Source of the DNA: an uncultured Desulfobacter sp.
GTDB lineage: Bacteria; Desulfobacterota; Desulfobacteria; Desulfobacterales; Desulfobacteraceae
Direction: 5' to 3'
Assembly: GCF_963665355.1 (NCBI RefSeq)
Contig: NZ_OY762229.1
Span: forward strand, 558,001 to 622,000
Length of the DNA: 64,000 nucleotides
Shown: positions 57,785 to 64,000 of the stretch, one piece after another
How positions within the stretch are numbered: position 1 is the stretch's first letter
How the letters are laid out: each line of letters starts with the position of its first letter
Notes under the pieces: model-generated
What the model saw: only the letters and a program-made list of their open reading frames with translations
Database searches by the model: none
Told to the model about the DNA's origin: nothing
Made by a program: the position numbers and the translations under genes

Positions 57785-58891
57785 TTATTTGTCAGCCCAT
57801 GAATTCAGCATCCCTTTGCCCGGTTCCACCATGGACTGAAACGTGGAAAAATAAATATCGGAAAGGGTTAAAAACAAAGTAGCAATCAAAGGTCCGTAGA
57901 TTATACCTAAAATTCCGTATACTTTCAAACCGCCGATAATGGCAAAAAAAACAATGAGCGGATGCATGGCCACCCGGTCTCCCATCAGTTTGGGTTTAAA
58001 GATATATTCAATGCCCCATGACAAAACAGCATAAACTCCAAAAATGAAAAGGCCTTTACCCACACTGCCTCTCAAAAGAAAGAACAGGGCCACAGGCAGC
58101 ATGATCGCACCAATACCCACAATGGGCAGAAATGCCAGAAAACCCATGACCACGCCCCATATAAAGGGGGAATTCAGGTCAAGAGACCAAAACAGCAGCC
58201 CGCCTGCAAGTCCCTGAATAAGCCCGCCCAGCCCGTTGCCAATGAGCACGGCACCGGCCATATCGTTGAACTTTTCAAACAGCTTGCGGTTATGCTCGTC
58301 CCTGAGCGGAGACAACTCATTCATGTATTTCATGAACCGTTCGCCGTCCATGAACATGTAGAAAACCACAATGAGCATCAGACAAAAGTAAAACACCAGG
58401 TTCAGCAGGTTGGAGGTCAGATACCGGGCCTGCTGGAACAGGGAAAATCCCAAGTTTTTCCCAACTTCGGTCAAAGGGTCCACCAACTCACTCCAGGAGA
58501 TCTGGGTGTGAATATTGGCTCTGGCTAAAAATTCATTGATCCGTTCAACGGCCCGGGTGCTTTTCAGAAAGTTGATCAGATTGTCTGAAAACATCGCATC
58601 CTTTGCCAGGTTGTAGAGCCCCAGGGCTTCCTTGGAGAGGATACCCACAAAATAGACCACCGGAATAAAAACAATGAAAAAGACAGCCAGGCAGGTGACA
58701 ACCGAAGCTGCCCGAGAAGGCATGAATTTATCCAGTTTTTTAAACACCGGGCTGAAAATACCGGCAATGACGATACCCAGAAGCAGGCTCGCAAAAAACG
58801 GAGCAATCAATTTTCCCACAAGGAAAATTGCTATACAAAACAGGGCCAGAAAAAAAAAGAACACTGCCCGCTGGAAAATATTCTGCTCCAA
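57785..58891 (-). CDS. AI-2E family membrane transporter
   Basis: The 368-residue protein has the family pattern of about seven to eight membrane helices (FFFLALFCIAIFLVGKLIAP, LVFYFCLMLIVVFYMFMDGE, FIWGVVMGFLAFLPIVGIGA). Members export autoinducer-2 or exchange Na+/H+; the substrate here is unknown. It begins at TTG with AGGTAGG before it. It lies 37 bp before gyrA and downstream of the candidate structured RNA. Confidence 0.88.
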   Translation of the reverse strand: MEQNIFQRAVFFFFLALFCIAIFLVGKLIAPFFASLLLGIVIAGIFSPVFKKLDKFMPSRAASVVTCLAVFFIVFIPVVYFVGILSKEALGLYNLAKDAMFSDNLINFLKSTRAVERINEFLARANIHTQISWSELVDPLTEVGKNLGFSLFQQARYLTSNLLNLVFYFCLMLIVVFYMFMDGERFMKYMNELSPLRDEHNRKLFEKFNDMAGAVLIGNGLGGLIQGLAGGLLFWSLDLNSPFIWGVVMGFLAFLPIVGIGAIMLPVALFFLLRGSVGKGLFIFGVYAVLSWGIEYIFKPKLMGDRVAMHPLIVFFAIIGGLKVYGILGIIYGPLIATLFLTLSDIYFSTFQSMVEPGKGMLNSWADK

Positions 58892-58969
58892 AAATTACCT
58901 ACCTGGCGACTGAAAAAAACCGATTAATGGTTAAAAGGAAAGGTCCTAAATACTGCCTGAACTAAAACC

Positions 58970-59077
58970 CCTCGTTTGGCGGGCTCGGCACAGGGACTTA
59001 TGCCCGCAAAAGTTATCCAACGGGAAATGGGAGACTCTGTGATCATACGCTCTTACTAATGAGCCGTTCAAACGAGG
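58970..59077. ncRNA. Candidate structured RNA
   Basis: A nested fold covers 108 bp: CCTCGTTTG (58970-58978) pairs with CAAACGAGG (59069-59077), GGCTC (58982-58986) with GAGCC (59061-59065), and CACAG (58989-58993) with CTGTG (59037-59041). GCGGGC (58979-58984) can instead pair with GCCCGC (59002-59007). On the plus strand the fold runs directly into the hairpin at 59079-59122, like a small RNA with its terminator; on the minus strand it would be a leader of the AI-2E gene. I match it to no known family. Confidence 0.35.
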
Positions 59078-59078
59078 T

Positions 59079-59122
59079 AAAGCCGCACTTGTGCAGAAAA
59101 ATTTCTGCACAGGTGCGGCTTT
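59079..59122. terminator. Strong hairpin, probable bidirectional terminator
   Basis: The arms 59079-59099 and 59102-59122 are complementary over 21 bp with a single G-U wobble and a two-base turn; the core is GCCGCACTTGTGCAG. It lies 27 bp after the stop of the 51-residue membrane protein gene (minus strand). T-runs on either side are short. Confidence 0.75.
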
Positions 59123-59148
59123 GCCTTTAATTAACTAAAAGCCCGGTG

Positions 59149-59304
59149 TTAACTGCTGATAAATCCCAGGGCAGCCAGCACCAGTAATACTTCCCAAATA
59201 ATAACCTGGGTAAAACTTCCAAAAAAATGGTACACAATACCGCCGCCGACAATGGCAGGTACGGCCGTGTATATCAGAACCCCAAGCTTGCGTGGAATAT
59301 CCAT
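59149..59304 (-). CDS. Small two-helix membrane protein
   Basis: The ORF encodes 51 residues. It begins MDIPRKLGVLIYTAVPAIVG, with one hydrophobic helix at ~8-27 and a second at ~33-50 (VIIWEVLLVLAALGF). A strong SD GAGGTG lies 7 bp before the ATG, and a strong hairpin follows the stop, so it looks like a complete one-gene unit. I do not recognise a family. Confidence 0.65.
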   Translation of the reverse strand: MDIPRKLGVLIYTAVPAIVGGGIVYHFFGSFTQVIIWEVLLVLAALGFISS

Positions 59305-59420
59305 GGTTTCACACCTCTTTTTTCAATTCAATTTCAATCAGTTATATCGGCAAATAGTATTTTATTTTCTTATCATTTTAAGAACTCCAAGTAAAGGAGA
59401 ACATAACAAAAATTCCCTTT

Positions 59421-59508
59421 AACAGCCATGGGCTGATCTGGCATATCAACGGCCAGATTCACCCCACAACAAAGGTTGAAAGATCTGTGCAGGTTACACA
59501 GATCTTTG
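59421..59508 (+). repeat. Interspersed ~100-bp repeat, copy C
   Basis: It shares AACAGCCATGGGCTG, ATCTGGCATATCAAC, CACAACAAAGGTTGAAAGATCTG and AGGTTACACAG with copies A and B. It contains ATCTGGC pairing with GCCAGAT and a perfect 11-bp stem AAAGATCTGTG (59479-59489) with CACAGATCTTT (59497-59507). It lies just past the thiolase stop, in opposite orientation to that gene. Confidence 0.7.
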
Positions 59509-59518
59509 CTTACCAAGA

Positions 59519-60805
59519 CTACCGTTCAATAATCATTGCCATACCCATGCCGCCGCCGATGCACATGGAGATCAAACCGGTGCCATACCCTTTTCTTTTC
59601 ATCTGATGAATGGCGGTGACCATCTGGCGGGCACCCGTGCAGCCAATGGGGTGCCCCAAAGAGATACCGGAGCCCAGTTCATTGGGTCTTTCCACATCAA
59701 TCTCCAGTTCTCTCATGCAGCCGATGGCCTGGGCAGCAAAGGCCTCGTTCAGTTCGATCATGTCAATATCGGACAAGGCCATACCGGTTTGTTTAAGCAC
59801 CCGTTTTACCGCAGGCACCGGCCCCAGCCCCATGTATGCCGGATCAAGACCGCCGGAGGCAAAGCTTTTTACCTTTGCCAGGACTTCAAGGCCAAGCTCT
59901 TTGGCACGCTGTGCCGTCATCATGAGCACAGCGGCAGCACCGTCGTTGATACCTGACGCATTGCCGGCAGTGACGCTGCCGTCTTTTCTAAAGGCCGGAC
60001 TCAGTTTGGCCAGTTTTTCCATACTGGTTTCCATGGGCCGTTCGTCCTTATTCACCACAATGTCACCTTTACGGTTTTTAATAACAACGGGAACGACCTC
60101 CTGGTCAAAGGTGCCGTCATGAACCGCACCAAGGGCTCTGGTGTGGCTTAAAAGAGCAAGTTCGTCCTGCTCCTTACGCGTGATACCGTATTTTTGAACA
60201 ATATTTTCGGCGGTCTGGCCCATGTGGTAACCATAAAAAATTTCATAAAGACCGTCATAAACCATCAGGTCATGGATCGGACCCTGGCCGGTAAGTTCCA
60301 TACGATGTCCCCATCTGGCCTTGAGCAGGGCCATGGGGGCATTGCTCATGCTTTCCTGGCCACCGGCCACAACCACTTCTGCCTGGCCTGCCATGATGGA
60401 TTGGGCGCCTAAAGCGATGGCTTTCAGGCCTGACCCGCAGATCTTGTTAATGGTCATGGCCGGGGTCGTGCGGCTGATGCCGGCGCTGATCATGGCCTGG
60501 CGGGCGGTATTCTGTCCCTGGCCAGCCTGGAGCACGTTGCCCATGATGACTTCATCCACATAGATGTCTGCCAGGTCATCGCCATAATCATATCCTGCAT
60601 TCTCAATCTCTATCATTCCCTGATCCTTGAGGGTCACAGGAGAAAATTCATCATTTCCGGGATCCTGCACAGGCTTCAGTCCGGCACGCTTTAATACATC
60701 TTTCATGACATAGGTGCCCAACTCCACCACGGGCACACTTTTCAATGATCCGCCAAAGGTTCCCACAGCCGTTCTGACGCCACTTACGATTACCACTTCT
60801 TGCAT
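59519..60805 (-). CDS. Thiolase (acetyl-CoA acetyltransferase type)
   Basis: The 428-residue protein from MQEVVIVSGVRTAVGTFGG has the nucleophilic Cys123 in NKICGSGLKA, the His in GHPIGCTGARQM and the second Cys in MCIGGGMGM. It either condenses two acetyl-CoA or cleaves acetoacetyl- and 3-ketoacyl-CoA. It is about 35 residues longer than usual because of an acidic insertion at ~43-78 (PVQDPGNDEFSPVTLKDQG). SD GGAGG fixes the start; the in-frame reading from 60841 is rejected. Confidence 0.95.
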   Translation of the reverse strand: MQEVVIVSGVRTAVGTFGGSLKSVPVVELGTYVMKDVLKRAGLKPVQDPGNDEFSPVTLKDQGMIEIENAGYDYGDDLADIYVDEVIMGNVLQAGQGQNTARQAMISAGISRTTPAMTINKICGSGLKAIALGAQSIMAGQAEVVVAGGQESMSNAPMALLKARWGHRMELTGQGPIHDLMVYDGLYEIFYGYHMGQTAENIVQKYGITRKEQDELALLSHTRALGAVHDGTFDQEVVPVVIKNRKGDIVVNKDERPMETSMEKLAKLSPAFRKDGSVTAGNASGINDGAAAVLMMTAQRAKELGLEVLAKVKSFASGGLDPAYMGLGPVPAVKRVLKQTGMALSDIDMIELNEAFAAQAIGCMRELEIDVERPNELGSGISLGHPIGCTGARQMVTAIHQMKRKGYGTGLISMCIGGGMGMAMIIER

Positions 60806-60913
60806 ATCATCCTCCAATTGGATTGATTTCTTCCAAGTCATTGATTCAGTTTTCCCCCCAATTTGGGTTAAACTGGCATAGCAAAATGAGTAGTAAAATA
60901 CAAGGGAGCGCCA

Positions 60914-62242
60914 TCAGTTGTCCCCGGCCTTTTTTTTTAAATCCAGCCATGCCTCAAGGCGCTGCTTCACAGTTTTCTCATACCCCCGGGCAGTGGGGTG
61001 ATAAAAACGTGCGCCTTCAAGGGGGGGCGGCAAATAGGACTGGGGTGCATACCCGTCTTTGTAATCATGGGCGTATTTGTATCCTTTGCCGTAGCCCATC
61101 TGCTTCATCAATCCGGTGGGGGCGTTGCGGATATGCATGGGCACGGGAAGTGCCCCGTGTTTTTTCACGGCGTCCTGAACCTGTTTCTGGGCCTCATACA
61201 CGGCATTGCTTTTAGGCGCCGTAGCCAGATACACGGCGGCCTGGTACAAAGAGCCATCCCCTTCGGGACGGCCCAGGCGCCGGAATGAGGCATCGGCATT
61301 CATGGCCATGGTCAGGGCGCCGGGATCGGCAAGGCCGATGTCTTCGGTGGCAAGGCGGATCATTCGCCTTAACAGGTAAATAGGATCGTCCCCTGCAGAC
61401 AGCATCCGCTCAAGCCAGTACATGGCCGCATCGGGATCACTGCCCCGCACGCTTTTGATAAAGGCGGAGATCAGATTAAAATGTTCCTCTCCTGCCTTGT
61501 CATGGCGCAAAAGCTTTTGGGCCACCATGGCCCTGACATCTTCCACATCCAGTGTTTTGAGGCCTCCTTGATTCAACGCACATGTTTCAAGACTTGTCAG
61601 TGCCGCCCTTGCATCCCCGTCAGCCGCAGCGGCTATATATTCAATGGACTCTTTGGAAAATGTATCTGGACCAAGCCCCAACCCCCTGCCCTTATCGGTT
61701 AAAGCCCGGTTCAAAATCTGCACAATGGCATCCTGGGACAGGCTGTTCAAGGTAAAGACCCGGCATCGGGATACCAGGGCGGGATTCACTTCAAAGGAAG
61801 GATTCTCCGTGGTGGCCCCGATCAGGGTGATCAATCCGTTTTCCACATGAAAAAGAAAGGCATCCTGCTGGGATTTGTTAAACCGGTGGATCTCATCCAC
61901 AAACAGCAGGGTTCGCCGGTTGTGAAGCCGTCTTCCCTCCCTTGCCTCCTCAATGATCTGCCGGACCTCCTTGACGCCTGACAACACAGCAGAGATCTTG
62001 ACCCACTTATTTTTCGTCTGGGCTGCAATGACATTGGCCAGGGTGGTTTTACCACACCCCGGAGGTCCCCACAGAATCATGGAAAAGACCCGGTCCTCGG
62101 ACACGGCACGTTCAAGCAGGGTGTTTTTGCCTGTAATGTGTTCCTGGCCCACAACATCTTCAAGACGTTTTGGGCGCATACGTTCGGCCAAAGGCGCCGT
62201 CCCGGCCATATCCAGTTCTACGGTATGGTCAAAAAGATCCAT
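60914..62242 (-). CDS. rarA: Replication-associated recombination protein A (AAA+ ATPase)
   Basis: RarA/MgsA (442 residues) acts at stalled replication forks. Walker A GPPGCGKTTLANV, Walker B LLFVDEIHRFNKSQ, sensor 1 GATTENPSF and the C-terminal tetramerisation part (NAPTGLMKQMGYGKGYKYAH) are present. It begins MDLFDHTVELDMAGTAPLAE. Its start overlaps the stop of the small ORF upstream (TAATG). Confidence 0.96.
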   Translation of the reverse strand: MDLFDHTVELDMAGTAPLAERMRPKRLEDVVGQEHITGKNTLLERAVSEDRVFSMILWGPPGCGKTTLANVIAAQTKNKWVKISAVLSGVKEVRQIIEEAREGRRLHNRRTLLFVDEIHRFNKSQQDAFLFHVENGLITLIGATTENPSFEVNPALVSRCRVFTLNSLSQDAIVQILNRALTDKGRGLGLGPDTFSKESIEYIAAAADGDARAALTSLETCALNQGGLKTLDVEDVRAMVAQKLLRHDKAGEEHFNLISAFIKSVRGSDPDAAMYWLERMLSAGDDPIYLLRRMIRLATEDIGLADPGALTMAMNADASFRRLGRPEGDGSLYQAAVYLATAPKSNAVYEAQKQVQDAVKKHGALPVPMHIRNAPTGLMKQMGYGKGYKYAHDYKDGYAPQSYLPPPLEGARFYHPTARGYEKTVKQRLEAWLDLKKKAGDN

Positions 62243-62424
62243 TACAATACGTTTTTCTGATCCCGTTCTCGCTTCTTGCGGCTCTGCTCTTTGCGCTGTT
62301 TATCCCGCTTTGTGGTAATCCGCTTTTTTTTCTCCTGGATTCTTTTGAACTCCTTTGTGTTGCCGGAAAATTCAATCTTACCGGTTTTTTCCCTGAAATA
62401 AAGTTGAACAGGGGTCAAGGTCAA
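62242..62424 (-). CDS. Small basic ORF between der and rarA
   Basis: A 60-residue TTG-started frame overlaps the der stop by 4 bp (TTGA) and the rarA start by 1 bp (TAATG). The product is extremely rich in Lys, Arg and Glu (EKKKRITTKRDKQRKEQSRK), probably one charged helix. The precise fit at both ends suggests coupled translation; the low complexity leaves doubt that it is a conserved protein. Confidence 0.45.
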   Translation of the reverse strand: MTLTPVQLYFREKTGKIEFSGNTKEFKRIQEKKKRITTKRDKQRKEQSRKKRERDQKNVL

Positions 62425-63716
62425 AGGATCATCTGGCGCAGCTGGTTGACCAGATACCGTTTATAGGAAAAATGTACGGCTTCGGGATAGTTGACAAAAC
62501 AGACAAAACAGGGGGGTTTTATCCCAACCTGGGAGGCGTAAAAAAACTTGAGACGCCGGCCCTTGTGAAGGGAGGGCTCTTCCCGGTAAACAGCATCCTC
62601 TATAATACGGTTGACCATGCCGGTGTTGATTCGATGGCAGTACTCTTTATAAACCTTCTCCACTTCATCAAAAACTTTGTGGCAGCGCTGGCCGGTTTTG
62701 GCTGAAATGGTCACAGCAGGCGCAAAGGACAGAAACCGTGCCTTCTGACGCAACTCTTTGATAAAGGCCTGCTGGCCCTTTTCCGATTTATCCACAAGGT
62801 CCCATTTGTTGAGCAGAAAAATGGCCCCGCATCCCCTTTTTTCCGCATAGCCTGCGATGGTGATGTCCTGGTCCGTGATCCCTTCGGCACAATCAATGAG
62901 GATCAGGGCCACATCACACTCTTCCATACTGTCCAGAGCTTTAAGAATGGAAAATTTTTCAAGCTTGTCCGAGACCTTTCCCTTCCGGCGGATGCCTGCA
63001 GTATCTTTGAGGATAAATTCCCGGCCGTTCCGGGTCACGGATAATTCAATGGCATCCCGTGTTGTGCCGGCCTTATCGTCCACCACCACACGCTGTTCTC
63101 CGAAAAGCCGGTTGGCAAGGGATGATTTACCCACGTTGGGACGCCCGATAATGGCAATACGAATGGGCCCGGAGTCATCATCCTGCTCCGGTTCCATTGC
63201 TTCCTCCGGAACCGCAGTGTCGGGGAACATGAAAACCAGATCTGAAAGAAAATCGCCCACCCCCAGGCCATGTTCGGCGGACACCCTGTAAAACCGGTCC
63301 ACGCCCAGGGTGTAAAACTCCCCAAGTTCCTCTTCCTGCCGCTGCAGGCTTTCGACCTTATTAATCAAATAAAAAACAGGCTTTTCCGTACGGCGTAAAA
63401 AATCGGCAAGATCCCGGTCATAGGGTGAAAGCCCTGCCCGGCCATCCAGTATAAACACCAGGACATCGGCCTGGTCCACAGCCCGCATCAGCTGATCCTT
63501 AATCTGGGATGCAAAATAGTCATCATCCACACTTAAAAAACCGCCGGTGTCAATCAGGGTGAAGGCTTTATCCTCCCACTGGGCATCGGCATATTGCCTG
63601 TCCCGGGTCACACCGGGCATATCATCCACCAGGGCCTGACGGGACTTTGTAATTCTGTTAAACAATGTGGATTTTCCCACATTTGGGCGGCCTATGAGGG
63701 CCACAACCGGTTTCAT
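62421..63716 (-). CDS. der: Ribosome-assembly GTPase Der (EngA)
   Basis: Der (431 residues from MKPVVALIGRPNVGKSTLFN) has two tandem GTPase domains, each with its own P loop (GRPNVGKS twice) and G3/G4 motifs (DTGG and NKVE; DTAG and NKWD), and a C-terminal KH-like domain. It assists 50S maturation. The frame is open 17 codons further upstream, but family starts and GGGAGAAG before the ATG favour 63716. Confidence 0.97.
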   Translation of the reverse strand: MKPVVALIGRPNVGKSTLFNRITKSRQALVDDMPGVTRDRQYADAQWEDKAFTLIDTGGFLSVDDDYFASQIKDQLMRAVDQADVLVFILDGRAGLSPYDRDLADFLRRTEKPVFYLINKVESLQRQEEELGEFYTLGVDRFYRVSAEHGLGVGDFLSDLVFMFPDTAVPEEAMEPEQDDDSGPIRIAIIGRPNVGKSSLANRLFGEQRVVVDDKAGTTRDAIELSVTRNGREFILKDTAGIRRKGKVSDKLEKFSILKALDSMEECDVALILIDCAEGITDQDITIAGYAEKRGCGAIFLLNKWDLVDKSEKGQQAFIKELRQKARFLSFAPAVTISAKTGQRCHKVFDEVEKVYKEYCHRINTGMVNRIIEDAVYREEPSLHKGRRLKFFYASQVGIKPPCFVCFVNYPEAVHFSYKRYLVNQLRQMIL

Positions 63717-63774
63717 ATTCGCTTCTCCCGAATAAAAATAAGGATAAAAAGGATAAAAAAAATACAACTATACC

Positions 63775-63802
63775 ATAATATTAAAAATACAAACATTGCC
63801 AA
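63775..63802 (-). promoter_or_regulatory. Probable sigma-70 promoter of der
   Basis: On the minus strand TTGGCA (plus 63797-63802) and TATTAT (plus 63775-63780) stand 16 bp apart in an AT-rich stretch, about 60 bp before the der start. The remaining sequence to the window end shows no gene or other element I can support. Confidence 0.55.
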
Positions 63803-64000
63803 TCTTTGAAAAAAAACAGACCACACAAAGAAGAACTATTTATTCCTATTTAATTTCAATCCAAAAGTTTTAACACCCATAGCTCCGCTTTTTATTCGCC
63901 TCTTCAGTTAACGCCGACACATGAAATTTCACTGAAAAAAAGGACCATTGGCATCTTTTCCACGCCTTCCAAGATCCCTGAGTTTATTTTTTCCGATATT

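Noticed and set aside
1-64000. CRISPR arrays, prophage, insertion sequences or toxin/defence systems
   Set aside because: No regularly spaced repeats, transposase, integrase, phage structural gene or recognised defence gene was seen.

Overview
The window reads as chromosomal DNA of a Gram-negative sulfate-reducer-type member of Desulfobacterota, most likely Desulfobacteraceae. This is inferred from protein style, the gene order of a fused rif-str-S10-spc-alpha ribosomal cluster, a lipoprotein lytic transglycosylase, a DASS transporter inside a multi-kinase operon, and a Geobacter-like short N-acetylglutamate synthase. No 16S gene is present, so the assignment is an inference.

Layout. (1) 1-9138, minus strand: an eight-gene signalling operon. 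In transcription order it holds a Cache sensor kinase, two single-domain response regulators, a DASS (SLC13) transporter with an unusual N-terminal loop, a receiver-kinase hybrid, a third single-domain regulator, a HAMP sensor kinase and an NtrC-type sigma-54 activator. A conserved non-coding block with a TTTAC-N5-GTAAA palindrome lies upstream of the operon (9246-9389), and a second copy lies just past its end (1-143). (2) 9472-10290: a sirtuin. (3) 10519-39728, minus strand: about 29 kb of translation and transcription genes: tRNA-Thr, -Tyr, -Gly, -Thr, rpmG, tRNA-Trp, secE, nusG, rplKAJL, rpoBC, rpsL, rpsG, tuf, the S10, spc and alpha operons, ending at a strong terminator after rplQ. fusA, a second tuf, map and adk are absent from places where they often sit. 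An L10 leader, a near-consensus promoter before rpsL and unusual gaps in front of rplD and rpsD are visible. (4) 39765-43562, plus strand: an uncertain AT-rich ORF, a LysM lytic transglycosylase, tRNA-Arg(CCT) and a U32-family protein. (5) 43690-51134, plus strand: a chemotaxis-like operon cheA-cheW-cheB-cheR followed by a HEAT-repeat/receiver fusion, without cheY or a receptor gene. (6) 51418-63802: a short N-acetylglutamate synthase-like GNAT protein, then on the minus strand der, a tiny basic ORF, rarA, a thiolase, a 51-residue membrane protein, an AI-2E-family transporter, gyrA, radC, a Cys-rich small protein, pgk and an unknown 351-residue protein.

The core is ordinary and highly conserved. 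The parts worth a second look are the signalling operon with its duplicated upstream block, the HEAT-receiver protein of the chemotaxis operon, a three-copy ~100-bp interspersed repeat (41996, 43572, 59421), and a candidate structured RNA at 58970-59122. All functional statements come from motif reading and family knowledge; no database search was run.
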